Source: Pseudomonadota bacterium (GTDB lineage Bacteria; Pseudomonadota; Gammaproteobacteria; Burkholderiales; SG8-39). Taken from it: DNA of 11,760 bases. Positions 1 to 7,659 of this stretch are shown piece by piece (positions within the stretch are counted from its first letter, which is position 1; every line of letters starts with the position of its first letter). The notes below the pieces were generated by a model. That model had not been told where the DNA came from. It saw only the letters and a program-made list of their open reading frames with translations, and ran no database searches. Location: assembly GCA_021848555.1 (NCBI GenBank), contig JAJZUN010000042.1:1-11760 (forward strand), written 5' to 3'. The translations under genes and the position numbers were made by a program.

Positions 1-2249
1 GGACCGTCACCGGCATCATCAAGCGCAAGCAGGCGGAAGAGTCCCTGCGGCGCGTCAACCGCTTATATGCCACCCTCACCCAGGTCAATCAGACCATTGT
101 CAGAGTAAAAGAACGGGAACAACTGTTTGCAGCAATCTGCCGCATTGCGATCGAGTTCGGCCAGTTCCGCATGGCCTGGATTGGACTGATAGACAGGCCG
201 AGCGGGCAGGTGAAACCGGTGGTCCATGCCGGAAACGAAGACGGGTACCTGCAGCACATCGTCGTCAGCGTCGACGAGGCGGATCGTTTCGGCAAAGGTC
301 CCAGCGGCAGGACAATACGGACGGGGCAAGTCGTCACCTGCGACGACATCCGGACCGACCCCAGGATGCAGTCCTGGCGGGAAGAAGCCCTGAAACGCGG
401 CTATCTGTCTTCGGCGGCGGTGCCTTTTCGTCTCCAGGGCCAGGTCATCGGCGCACTTAATCTCTACGCTGCCGAGCCGGGCTCTTTCGACGAGGAGCAG
501 CGGCGCCTGCTGGATGAAATCGCCGCGGACATTTCGTTCGCGCTGGATTCGATGGCCGCGGAGACAGAGCGCAAGCAATCAGAGGAACTGTTGCACGCAA
601 GCCTGCGCTTGAGCGAATACGCGCTCAACCATACGCTCGACGAGTTGCTCACCAAGACACTGGACGAAGCAGAACGCCTGACCGGGAGCGAGGTCGGTTT
701 CTTCCACTTTCTCGAGGCGGACCAGAAAACGCTTTTGCTGCAGAACTGGTCCAGCAACACGCTGCAAAACATGTGCACCGCCGAGGGCAAGGGACAGCAC
801 TATCCGGTGGATCAGGCCGGGGTATGGGTGGACTGCATCCGCGAAGGCCGCCCGGTCATCCACAACGATTACGCCAGTCTGCCGCACCGCAAGGGCCTGC
901 CGCAGGGCCACGCGCCGGTTATCCGTGAACTGGTTGTTCCCATCACCCGCGGCGAGCAGACCGTGGGGATCATCGGCGTCGGGAACAAGCCGGGGGAATA
1001 CGACGAGAAGGATATCGAAATCGTATCCAGGTTCGCCAACCTTGCCTGGGAGATCGTCGTCGCCAAGCGGGCCGAGGCGGCCATGCGTGAAGTCAAAGAG
1101 TTGTTCGCGCTATTCATGCGCCATTCGCCAATTTACGCCTACATCAAAGACGTGACTCCGAGCGAAAGCCGCGTGCTACAAGCCAGCGAGAATTTTCGTC
1201 AGATGATCGGCGTTCCTGGTTCGGATATGGCAGGCAAGACCATGGCGGAGCTGTTTCCGCCGGAGTTCGCCGCGAAGATCACCGCGGACGACTGGGCCGT
1301 AGTTTCCGGTGGCAAGGTGGTGGAACTTGAGGAGAATTTGAATAACCGTAGCTATGACACTATCAAGTTCCCTCTGGTCAGGGGCGATAGAACCTTACTT
1401 GCCGGATACACCATCGATATCACCGAGCGCAAGCAGGCGGAGAACGAAATCCGCCGGCTCCACGAGGATCTGCAGCGGCATGCCGCAGAACTCGAAGAGC
1501 GCGTCGCCGAACGCACCGCCGAGCTCGCAACCGCGAAGCAAAGGGCCGAGACGGCCGACCGGATCAAGTCGGCGTTCCTCGCCACCATGTCGCATGAACT
1601 GAGGACGCCGCTCAATTCCATCATCGGCTTCACCGGCCTCTTGCTGCAGAAACTCCCCGGACCGCTGAATGCCGAACAGGAAAAGCAGCTCGGTTTCGTG
1701 CGCGATGCCGGGCGCCACCTGCTCGCGCTGATCAGCGACGTGCTCGACATCTCCAAGGTCGAAGCGGGCGAGCTGCATCTGGAGCATGCGCCGTTCGACC
1801 TCTCCGCGCTGCTCGAGCGGATGGGCGGGGCCTTCGCCGCGGAGGCGGCGCGCCGTGGCCTGGCCGTTAGACTTGAGCCCTGCACGGAGGCGGCGATGGT
1901 GACGGGCGACGCGCGCCGCGTGGAACAGGTGCTCAACAACCTGCTCTCCAATGCCCTGAAGTTCACGCCCCGGGGCAGCATCACCCTCGCCTGCACGCGC
2001 GAGAACGATGCGTTCGTGATCGCCGTCGCCGATACCGGCGTGGGCATCAAGCCCGAGGACATGGACAAGCTGTTCAAGCCTTTCGGCCAGATCGAGACCG
2101 CGCTCCCCGGATTGCGCGATGGGACCGGGCTCGGCCTGGCGATCTCCAAGCATCTGGTGGAGGCGATGGGGGGCGAGGTGCGGGCCCAGAGCGAGCCGGG
2201 CAAAGGCAGCCGCTTCAGCTTCACCCTGCCCGCGAAAGGAAAACCATGA
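1..2249 (+). CDS. Sensor histidine kinase, GAF-GAF-PAS-HisKA-HATPase (5' end outside window)
   Basis: The reading frame is open from position 3 with no start, so the gene begins upstream; 748 residues are visible. It opens with the tail of a PAS domain (TVTGIIKRKQAEE, like the common DITERKQAE cap). A GAF domain follows at about 60-570, then a second, different GAF at about 609-1068, a PAS at about 1089-1430 ending in DITERKQAE, and a short coiled coil. The HisKA H-box is MSHELRTPL, with the phospho-accepting His codon at 1593-1595. The ATPase domain has an N-box (NNLLSNALKF), G1 DTGVGI at 2031 and G2 GTGLGLAIS at 2121. It should autophosphorylate and pass phosphate to a separate receiver, since it has none of its own in the visible part. 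No membrane segment is visible, but the N-terminus is missing. The stop overlaps the next start as ATGA. The signal sensed cannot be told from sequence. Confidence 0.95.
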   Translation, partial: TVTGIIKRKQAEESLRRVNRLYATLTQVNQTIVRVKEREQLFAAICRIAIEFGQFRMAWIGLIDRPSGQVKPVVHAGNEDGYLQHIVVSVDEADRFGKGPSGRTIRTGQVVTCDDIRTDPRMQSWREEALKRGYLSSAAVPFRLQGQVIGALNLYAAEPGSFDEEQRRLLDEIAADISFALDSMAAETERKQSEELLHASLRLSEYALNHTLDELLTKTLDEAERLTGSEVGFFHFLEADQKTLLLQNWSSNTLQNMCTAEGKGQHYPVDQAGVWVDCIREGRPVIHNDYASLPHRKGLPQGHAPVIRELVVPITRGEQTVGIIGVGNKPGEYDEKDIEIVSRFANLAWEIVVAKRAEAAMREVKELFALFMRHSPIYAYIKDVTPSESRVLQASENFRQMIGVPGSDMAGKTMAELFPPEFAAKITADDWAVVSGGKVVELEENLNNRSYDTIKFPLVRGDRTLLAGYTIDITERKQAENEIRRLHEDLQRHAAELEERVAERTAELATAKQRAETADRIKSAFLATMSHELRTPLNSIIGFTGLLLQKLPGPLNAEQEKQLGFVRDAGRHLLALISDVLDISKVEAGELHLEHAPFDLSALLERMGGAFAAEAARRGLAVRLEPCTEAAMVTGDARRVEQVLNNLLSNALKFTPRGSITLACTRENDAFVIAVADTGVGIKPEDMDKLFKPFGQIETALPGLRDGTGLGLAISKHLVEAMGGEVRAQSEPGKGSRFSFTLPAKGKP

Positions 2250-2635
2250 ACGTGCTGGTGATCGAGGACAACGAGCAGAACCTGTATCTGGTGCGTTTCC
2301 TGCTGGAAGCGCGTGGGCACCGCATCGCCGAGGCAAAAAGCGGCCCGGAGGGCATCGCCGCGGCGCGCGCAGCGGCGCCCGACCTGATCCTGCTCGACAT
2401 CCAGTTGCCGCAGATGGATGGCTACGCGGTGGCACAGGCGTTGCGCGGGAATCCGGCGCTCGACGCGGTGCCGATCGTGGCGGTCACCTCCTACGCCATG
2501 AGCGGCAATCGGGCGCAGGCGCTGGCGGCGGGTTGCGACGCCTACATCGAGAAGCCCATCGATCCGGACAGCTTTGGCACCGAGGTCGAGGCCGCCGCCG
2601 CGGCCGGCCGCAGAATAGAGAAAGAAGCCCCATGA
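2246..2635 (+). CDS. Single-domain response regulator (receiver only)
   Basis: This 129-residue protein is one CheY-like receiver with no output domain. The visible active site is complete: acidic pair E7-D8, phospho-acceptor D51 (LLDIQLPQMDG), T81 and K103 (EKP). It starts with ATG inside the stop of the upstream kinase (ATGA at 2246-2249), and its own stop overlaps the next gene the same way (ATGA at 2632-2635). Expression should therefore be coupled to both neighbours. The DIQLPQMDGYAVA and EKPID stretches resemble DivK-type receivers and the receivers fused to hybrid kinases. It is probably the direct phosphate acceptor of one or both flanking kinases, acting through protein contacts or as a relay carrier. 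Its target is not identifiable here. The call is firm as a receiver; its pathway is inferred from position. Confidence 0.95.
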   Translation: MNVLVIEDNEQNLYLVRFLLEARGHRIAEAKSGPEGIAAARAAAPDLILLDIQLPQMDGYAVAQALRGNPALDAVPIVAVTSYAMSGNRAQALAAGCDAYIEKPIDPDSFGTEVEAAAAAGRRIEKEAP

Positions 2636-5187
2636 GCCATGTGCTGATCGTCGATGATCTGGAAGAGAGCCGCTATCTGCTCCAGACCCTGCTTGAGGGC
2701 AACGGCTACCGGGTGACGGCCGCGGCCAACGGCCTCAACGCGCTCGCCGCCGCACGGCGCGCGCCGCCGGATGTGATCGTGTCGGACGTGCTGATGCCGA
2801 CGATGGACGGCTTCGCGTTGTGCCGGGCGTGGATGCAGGAATCAACGCTCAGTGGCATTCCCTTCATTTTCTGTTCCGCCACCTACACCGACCCCGAGGA
2901 CCAGCGCTTCGCCCTGGCGCTGGGCGCAGTGCGCTATCTGATCAAGCCCCTGGAGGCGGAGGTATTTCTCGCGGAGTTGAAGACCGTGCTGCAGGAGTGG
3001 GCCAAGCGCCCCGCGCCCGGCCCCGCCTCGCCGCTGGATGAGCCCGCATTCTACGCGCTGCACGATGCCGCGCTCGCGCGCAAGCTAGAGCGCAAGATCA
3101 CGCAACTGGAAGCGACGAATCGCAAACTGCGCGAGAGCGAGGAGCGCTACCGCGATCTGGTGGAAAACAGCCACGACCTGATCTGCACCCACGATTTGGA
3201 CGGAAAGCTGCTTACCGTGAACGCAGCGGTAGCGCGGCTCAGCGGTTATTCCAGGGAAGCGCTGCTGTCGATGAACTTGGCCGATCTGCTCACGCGCGGA
3301 GCCCGCGATCGCTTCGCCGCGTACCTCGCCGAAATCCGCAGCACCGGCGCGGCGCGCGGCCTGCTGCACATCCGCACCGCGGGCGGCGAGACGCGCTGGT
3401 GGGAATACGACAATACGCTGAGGACCGAGGGGGTACCTGCCCCGGTGGTGCGCGGCATGGCGCACGACGTCACCGAGCGCAGGGCCGCCGACGCGAGAAT
3501 CCAACGCCTCAACAATCTCTACGCCGCCTTGAGCCAGTGCAACGAGGCCATCACGCGCTCCGGCAGCGAGGAAGAATTGTTCCCGCAAGTCTGCCGCGAC
3601 GCGGTCGAGTTCGGCGGCATGAAGATGGCGTGGATAGGACTGCTGGACGAAGCGACCCAGCGGGTAAAGCCGGTTGCCGCCTACGGCGAAGGGGTTGAAT
3701 ATCTTGAGCCTATCGAGATTTCGGCCGATGCCGGCAGCACCTTCGGCTGCGGTACGGTCGGCACTGCGCTGCGCGGGAAACGGCCGGTCTGGTGTCAGGA
3801 TTATCCGAATGACCCGATGACCGCCCCCTGGCATGAACTCGGCGCCCGCGCCGGCTGGGGTTCCGCGGCTACCCTGCCACTGTACAAGAACGGTACCGTC
3901 GTCGGCGCTTTTGTCCTGTTTTCCGGCGAGATCAATGCATTCGATGAAGTGGTGCGCGGCCTGCTGGTGAATATGGCGCTGGATGTCAGCTATGCGCTCG
4001 ACCATTTTTTCCGCGAGTCCGAGCGCAGCAAGGCGGAAGCGGCGCTGCGCGAAAGCGAGGCGCGTTTCCGCGATCTGTTCGAGTGCAACCCGCTGCCGAT
4101 ATTCGCGCTGGACAAGGAAACCTTGAGGTTCATCACGGTCAACCAGGCGACGATCGAGAAATACGGCTACTCGCGCGAAGAGTTCCTGGCGATGACCATA
4201 CTCGACTTGCAGGCCGCCGAGGACCGCGCCCGAGTCGATGCGGAATTGCGCGAGCAATATGCACGCGGCCCGGACGAGATTGCGCACCGCGATCGCAGGC
4301 ATGTCACCAAAGACGGCCGGATCATCTTCGCGCATATTGTGGCGCAGCCGATCAGGCTCGGCGGCCGGCAGGCCAGATTGGTCACGGTCAGCGACGTCAC
4401 CGAGCGCAGACTGCATGAGGCCGCATTGCGCCATCTCAACGAGGACCTCGAGCGGCGCGTCGAGGAGCGCACCCGTGCCCTGCAGTCGGCCAACCAGGAA
4501 CTGGAGGCGTTCTCCTATTCCGTGTCGCACGACCTGCGCACGCCGCTGCGGGCGATCAACGGCTTCAGCCGCCTGTTGGAACAGGACTACGCCGGCCAGA
4601 TCGACGCGCACGGCCGGGACATGCTCAATCGCGTGGCCGCGGGCGCCGAAACCATGGGCCATCTGATCGACGACCTGCTCGATCTGTCGCGGATCTCGCG
4701 CAGGGAGATACGGATCGGGCCGGTGGACCTGTCCGCGCTGGCGCGCGAAGTGGCCGGGGAATTGCAGGCGGCGGAGCCCGCGCGTAGCGCCGAGTGGGTG
4801 ATTGCGCCGCGACTGACGACTCAAGGCGATCCGGGTTTGCTCCGCGTGCTGCTGCAGAACCTGCTGGGCAATGCGTGGAAATACAGTTCCCGGCGCGAAG
4901 CGGCGCGGATCGAGTTCGGCCTGGACGAAAAGGACGGCCGGGCGGCTTATTTCGTGCGCGACAACGGCGCCGGGTTCGACATGGCTCACGCCGGGAAATT
5001 GTTCGGCGCTTTCCAGCGGCTGCATGCATCGGCCGAGTTTCCGGGCAGCGGCATCGGTCTGGCCACCGTCGCGCGCATCATCCGCCGCCATGGCGGCGAG
5101 ATCTGGGCCGAGGGCCGCGTCGGCGAGGGCGCGACTTTTTATTTCACCCTGGGCTCCGGGGACAAGCCTGCGTCGGCGCCGCGCTGA
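2632..5187 (+). CDS. Histidine kinase with N-terminal receiver: REC-PAS-GAF-PAS-HisKA-HATPase
   Basis: The ATG at 2632 overlaps the previous stop and begins exactly at a receiver domain (MSHVLIVDD), although the same frame stays open further upstream. The product is 851 residues. The receiver is at 1-125 with D8/D9, acceptor D52 (SDVLMPTMDG), S82 and K105. A linker coiled coil leads to PAS 1 (about 170-283, ending DVTERR), a GAF (about 293-460), and PAS 2 (about 474-592, also ending DVTERR). A phytochrome-kinase-style H-box follows (SVSHDLRTPLRAINGF, His633), then the ATPase domain with N-box NLLGNAWKY, G1 DNGAGF and G2 GSGIGLA. The GAF is clearly paralogous to the first GAF of the upstream kinase: both share LYA-L-Q-N and MAWIGL-D. 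No membrane segment is visible, so it is probably cytosolic. With the receiver at the front, phosphate from another kinase may control its activity. It is the last gene of the operon. Confidence 0.95.
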   Translation: MSHVLIVDDLEESRYLLQTLLEGNGYRVTAAANGLNALAAARRAPPDVIVSDVLMPTMDGFALCRAWMQESTLSGIPFIFCSATYTDPEDQRFALALGAVRYLIKPLEAEVFLAELKTVLQEWAKRPAPGPASPLDEPAFYALHDAALARKLERKITQLEATNRKLRESEERYRDLVENSHDLICTHDLDGKLLTVNAAVARLSGYSREALLSMNLADLLTRGARDRFAAYLAEIRSTGAARGLLHIRTAGGETRWWEYDNTLRTEGVPAPVVRGMAHDVTERRAADARIQRLNNLYAALSQCNEAITRSGSEEELFPQVCRDAVEFGGMKMAWIGLLDEATQRVKPVAAYGEGVEYLEPIEISADAGSTFGCGTVGTALRGKRPVWCQDYPNDPMTAPWHELGARAGWGSAATLPLYKNGTVVGAFVLFSGEINAFDEVVRGLLVNMALDVSYALDHFFRESERSKAEAALRESEARFRDLFECNPLPIFALDKETLRFITVNQATIEKYGYSREEFLAMTILDLQAAEDRARVDAELREQYARGPDEIAHRDRRHVTKDGRIIFAHIVAQPIRLGGRQARLVTVSDVTERRLHEAALRHLNEDLERRVEERTRALQSANQELEAFSYSVSHDLRTPLRAINGFSRLLEQDYAGQIDAHGRDMLNRVAAGAETMGHLIDDLLDLSRISRREIRIGPVDLSALAREVAGELQAAEPARSAEWVIAPRLTTQGDPGLLRVLLQNLLGNAWKYSSRREAARIEFGLDEKDGRAAYFVRDNGAGFDMAHAGKLFGAFQRLHASAEFPGSGIGLATVARIIRRHGGEIWAEGRVGEGATFYFTLGSGDKPASAPR

Positions 5188-5236
5188 TCGCCGCGGCGCA
5201 GGATGCGCGCCGGCTTCCGCCATGCCGGGCACCGCT

Positions 5237-5272
5237 GAAAAAAGTAAAGCCTGTCTGCTGGCGCCAGCGGAC
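5237..5272 (-). terminator. Intrinsic terminator for the TRIC-family gene
   Basis: Positions 5253-5272 (GTCTGCTGGCGCCAGCGGAC) form a near-perfect 10-pair inverted repeat with one wobble pair; the innermost bases would open to make the loop. Read on the minus strand it is followed within a few bases by a U-rich run (GGCTTTACTTTTTTC, positions 5237-5251). It lies 34 bases beyond the stop of the minus-strand gene ending at 5306, where an intrinsic terminator is expected. There is no U-run on the plus-strand side, so it is not obviously bidirectional. Confidence 0.6.
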
Positions 5273-5305
5273 ACCGGCGCCGAAACGTTCGCCGCCGCGC
5301 TCGTT

Positions 5306-5917
5306 TCAACTCTTCGCAGTGAAGCTCGGCAAAGTCAGATGCCAGTGGATTGCGGCGATGCGGGTGAGGAATATCGCCGCCATGGCGAGCAGGCTCGCGA
5401 TCGATGCGGCGAGGCCCGCGTGCAGCAAGCCGATGAATACCATGGCGCCGGCCCAGGACGCGGTCGCATACAGCTCGCCGCTGAACACCAGCGGCACCTC
5501 GTTGCACAGGATGTCGCGCAGCACGCCGCCGAACACCCCGGTCACCACGCCGAGAAAGGTCGCGACGAACCAGGGCGCGCCGTGGGTGAGCGCGACCTGG
5601 GTGCCGATGACGGTAAACAGGGCAAGTCCGAGCGCATCCGGCACCAGGAACAGATTGGCCGGCAGGCGCGCGAGGCGCACCAGCACGAAAGTCGCCACGC
5701 CCGCGGCGATGGCGGCAACCAGGTAAGTCTGGTCCGCGACCCAGAACACCGGCCGCTCGAGCAGCAGGTCGCGTATGGTCCCACCGCCCAGCGCCGAGGT
5801 CAGCGCCACCAGCACCACGCCGAACAAGTCGATCGGCTTGCGCCCCGCCTCCAGTACGCCGGTGATCGCGCTCACCGCCACCGCGCTCATGGTGATCACA
5901 TAGATCAACTCGCCCAT
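5306..5917 (-). CDS. UPF0126 / TRIC-family inner-membrane protein (YadS/YicG-like)
   Basis: This is a hydrophobic protein of 203 residues with about seven membrane segments. It shows the internal duplication typical of the family. Each half carries a glycine-rich RD motif, GGGTIRD at 44-50 and GGVLRD at 130-135, preceded by a hydrophobic helix with a polar entry (EAGRKPIDLFGVV in repeat 1). Bacterial members are trimeric and form cation-permeable channels in structural work; the physiological substrate in this organism is not shown by sequence. I chose ATG at 5917 because GGAG sits 7 bases before it on the minus strand. The alternative TTG at 5923 lies almost on that ribosome site. A likely terminator follows at 5237-5272. 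The gene is on the same strand as the AhpD-like gene upstream, with a 126-base gap, so co-transcription is possible but not evident. Confidence 0.9.
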   Translation of the reverse strand: MGELIYVITMSAVAVSAITGVLEAGRKPIDLFGVVLVALTSALGGGTIRDLLLERPVFWVADQTYLVAAIAAGVATFVLVRLARLPANLFLVPDALGLALFTVIGTQVALTHGAPWFVATFLGVVTGVFGGVLRDILCNEVPLVFSGELYATASWAGAMVFIGLLHAGLAASIASLLAMAAIFLTRIAAIHWHLTLPSFTAKS

Positions 5918-6003
5918 CGCCAAACTCCGTCGGTTGGAAAGTCCCGCGCGGCCATGTTACCCGGCAGTCCGAGAATCGGGAGACGCCAATTGGATGAAGA
6001 AGC

Positions 6004-6020
6004 GGATCACTGCCTGATCC
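6004..6020 (-). terminator. Weak hairpin after the AhpD-like gene, possible terminator
   Basis: GGATCA and TGATCC pair over a 5-base loop in the 126-base gap between the AhpD-like gene and the TRIC-family gene. On the minus strand the next bases are GCTTCTTC, only moderately U-rich. The stem is six pairs, so termination would be partial at best. Nothing else stands out between 5918 and 6043 apart from the ribosome site of the downstream gene. Confidence 0.25.
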
Positions 6021-6043
6021 CCAGCCAATATGCCTTCGCGCAT

Positions 6044-6454
6044 CTAAGCCTCTTCCGAGGGGGGCTTGAACTGTGCATCCACCGGAACCTGATAACCGTT
6101 GGCGAGCCGGTTGGTCTGGTTGGCCATGCCCACGACCGCCAGCAGCTCGCCCAGCATTTCGTCGGTCATGCCTTTGGCCCGCGCCGATGCGATGTGCGAG
6201 TGGATGCAGTACTCGCAGTTGTTGGTGGCGCTCACCGCGACATAGATCATCTCCTTGGTCAGCGGATCGAGCCTGCCGGGGCTCATCACCTCCTTCACGC
6301 CGGCCCAGATGCGCCTGAGCGTAGGCGGGTGGCTCGCGAGGGTCTTCCAGAAGTTGTTGACCCAGTCGCTGTTGCGCGTCGACATGATGTCGTCGTAGAC
6401 GCTCTTGACCTCGGACGGGGCGCCGTCCAATTCGACCATTTTGACCATGGGCAT
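6044..6454 (-). CDS. AhpD-like carboxymuconolactone decarboxylase-family protein
   Basis: This 136-residue protein has the redox motif of AhpD-type members of the family: Glu68, then Cys80-x2-Cys83-x3-His87 (TNNCEYCIHSH), matching the E-x11-C-x2-C-x3-H pattern. Such proteins use the cysteine pair to reduce peroxides or thiol partners, usually as helical oligomers in the cytosol. The protein has no lactone-decarboxylase-specific feature that I can recognise, so a redox role is the better guess. ATG at 6454 is chosen because GAGGAG sits 7 bases upstream; the frame stays open well beyond it, across the promoter region and into msrB, which is clearly a shadow. A second in-frame ATG at codon 3 is less well placed. 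The gene is divergent from msrB across 135 bases, which fits a shared oxidative-stress theme (inference). Confidence 0.88.
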   Translation of the reverse strand: MPMVKMVELDGAPSEVKSVYDDIMSTRNSDWVNNFWKTLASHPPTLRRIWAGVKEVMSPGRLDPLTKEMIYVAVSATNNCEYCIHSHIASARAKGMTDEMLGELLAVVGMANQTNRLANGYQVPVDAQFKPPSEEA

Positions 6455-6589
6455 GCGCGTGCTCCTCGCTATGGAATAGGCCCATTGTAGCCGCTGATCG
6501 GCGAAATCCGGCCCCGCCTGCAACCATGTATCATTTTGCCTGTCCAATGCACGACGCCTGCCACACCTAATTGGAAAAGCTTTAAGCCG
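6455..6589. promoter_or_regulatory. Divergent promoter region between the AhpD-like gene and msrB
   Basis: Both flanking genes must be transcribed outward from these 135 bases unless they are read from afar. On the minus strand, TACAAT (positions 6484-6489 on the plus strand) is a good -10 element about 30 bases before the AhpD-like start; its -35 is poor. On the plus strand, TATCAT at 6529-6534, directly preceded by TG, is a possible -10 for msrB, with about 50 bases of leader and no good -35. I see no clear operator palindrome, such as an OxyR-type site. Boundaries and start points are guesses. Confidence 0.3.
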
Positions 6590-6982
6590 ATGACTGCGAA
6601 AACCGCAAAACCCGATGCCGAATGGCGCAAGCTGCTCAGCGACCAGCAGTTCCAGGTCACGCGCCGCAAAGCCACCGAGCGCCCGTTCAGCGGCGAGTAC
6701 AACGACTGCAAGGATGCGGGCACCTACAACTGTGTCTGCTGCGGCGCGGCCCTGTTCAGTTCGACCCACAAATTCGACTCCGGCTCGGGCTGGCCCAGCT
6801 ATTGGCAGCCGGTTTCGCCGGACGCCGTGAAGACGACCGAGGACTACAGCCATCTCATGCTGCGCACCGAGGCGATGTGTGCCAGCTGCGATGCCCACCT
6901 CGGGCATGTATTCGATGACGGGCCGGCGCCCACCGGCCTGCGTTACTGCATCAACTCCGCGTCGCTGAAACTTGAGAAATAG
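6590..6982 (+). CDS. msrB: Peptide-methionine (R)-S-oxide reductase MsrB
   Basis: This enzyme reduces methionine-R-sulfoxide in oxidised proteins, normally with thioredoxin as electron donor. The 130-residue product covers the whole single-domain family. It has the two zinc CxxC pairs, Cys48/Cys51 (NCVCCG) and Cys97/Cys100 (MCASCD), the GWPS motif at 67-70, His103 and His106, and the catalytic Cys120 in RYCINSASL. The usual resolving cysteine in GCGWPS is serine here (GSGWPS), so the disulfide must form elsewhere or regeneration must differ; Cys40 is a candidate. No signal peptide is seen, so it should be cytosolic. I take ATG at 6590, which gives a normal N-terminus; a 148-residue form from 6536 would add an unconserved stretch. 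The ribosome site is weak (GGAAAAG, about 10 bases away). No convincing terminator follows before the yciB promoter. Confidence 0.95.
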   Translation: MTAKTAKPDAEWRKLLSDQQFQVTRRKATERPFSGEYNDCKDAGTYNCVCCGAALFSSTHKFDSGSGWPSYWQPVSPDAVKTTEDYSHLMLRTEAMCASCDAHLGHVFDDGPAPTGLRYCINSASLKLEK

Positions 6983-7095
6983 ACAGTTTAGTCAATGGCT
7001 TGCGCGAGACGACCAGACGCCAAGACACCCCCAACACGGGCACTGCGGCCACACACCTTGCGTCGTTGAACTGAGCCGGCGCCGTCGCCCTGGCC

Positions 7096-7104
7096 TGCTA
7101 TAAT
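7096..7104 (+). promoter_or_regulatory. Extended -10 promoter of yciB
   Basis: TGCTATAAT is a perfect extended -10 element (TGnTATAAT). Only 8 bases separate it from the yciB ATG at 7113, so transcription should begin at or within a few bases of the start codon. No -35 is well placed: TTGAAC at 7066-7071 is 27 bases away, too far. The extended -10 can make up for that. No ribosome site lies between it and the ATG. Confidence 0.6.
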
Positions 7105-7112
7105 CCACGCCC

Positions 7113-7652
7113 ATGAAATTTCTGTTCGATTTGTTTCCGATCATCCTGTTTTTCATCGCCTTCAAGCTGCAGGGGATCTACGTCGCCACCGGGGTCGCGA
7201 TCGCGGCGAGCTTTGCCCAGATCGGCTGGCTGTGGCTGCGAGGCCGCAAGATAGACACGATGCTGTGGCTGAGCCTGGCGATCATCGTCGTCTTCGGCAG
7301 CGCCACCCTGTTGTTGCACGACGAAACCTTCATCAAGTGGAAGCCGACGGTGCTGTACTGGCTGTTCGCCTGCGTGCTGACCGGCAGCGCGCTCCTTTTC
7401 CACAAGAACCTGATACGCGCCATGCTCGGGGAGCAGATTCAGATGCCGGATACGGCCTGGAGCAAACTCAATTTGAGCTGGGCCGGATTTTTCGCGAGCA
7501 TGGGTTTTCTCAATCTCTACGTCGCCTTCAACTACCCCACCGACACCTGGGTCAATTTCAAGCTGTTCGGCGGCATGGGCTTGATGCTGGCCTTCGTCAT
7601 CGGACAGGGGGTGTTCCTGGCCAAGTACGTGGAACAGAAAGAGGCCGAGTGA
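7113..7652 (+). CDS. yciB: YciB / septation protein A family inner-membrane protein
   Basis: This 179-residue membrane protein is recognised by its N-terminus ([18 protein letters not shown]), the [10 protein letters not shown] stretch and WVNFKLFGG. About five to six hydrophobic segments run across the chain, near 3-20, 22-42, 50-68, 78-95, 120-140 and 150-170. Family members (YciB in enterobacteria, IspA/IspZ in Shigella) sit in the inner membrane and affect cell-envelope synthesis and septation; the molecular activity is not settled. The start is fixed by the conserved N-terminus. It has no ribosome site and lies 8 bases after a TATAAT box, so the message is probably leaderless. bolA starts 7 bases after its stop, which implies co-transcription with bolA and the prolyl isomerase. 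Confidence 0.93.
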   Translation: MKFLFDLFPIILFFIAFKLQGIYVATGVAIAASFAQIGWLWLRGRKIDTMLWLSLAIIVVFGSATLLLHDETFIKWKPTVLYWLFACVLTGSALLFHKNLIRAMLGEQIQMPDTAWSKLNLSWAGFFASMGFLNLYVAFNYPTDTWVNFKLFGGMGLMLAFVIGQGVFLAKYVEQKEAE

Positions 7653-7659
7653 GACGCGC

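Noticed and set aside
5194..5212. CGGCGC/GCGCCG hairpin just after the second kinase, as a plus-strand terminator
   Set aside because: Only six pairs over a 7-base loop and no U-run follows; in such GC-rich DNA this is expected by chance. How the signalling operon ends is not clear.
3085..5274. Open frame of 729 codons on the minus strand
   Set aside because: It lies opposite the well-supported REC-PAS-GAF-PAS kinase, has an arginine-, alanine- and histidine-rich composition typical of antisense frames in high-GC DNA, and shows no recognisable domain.
4871..6490. Plus-strand open frame of 539 codons bridging the kinase, TRIC and AhpD-like genes
   Set aside because: It is a shadow of three real genes on two strands, with low-complexity Arg/Ala/His content and no family match that I recognise.
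7066..7104. TTGAAC as the -35 of the yciB promoter
   Set aside because: The spacing to TATAAT is 27 bases, far outside the usable 15-19; the extended -10 is a better explanation.
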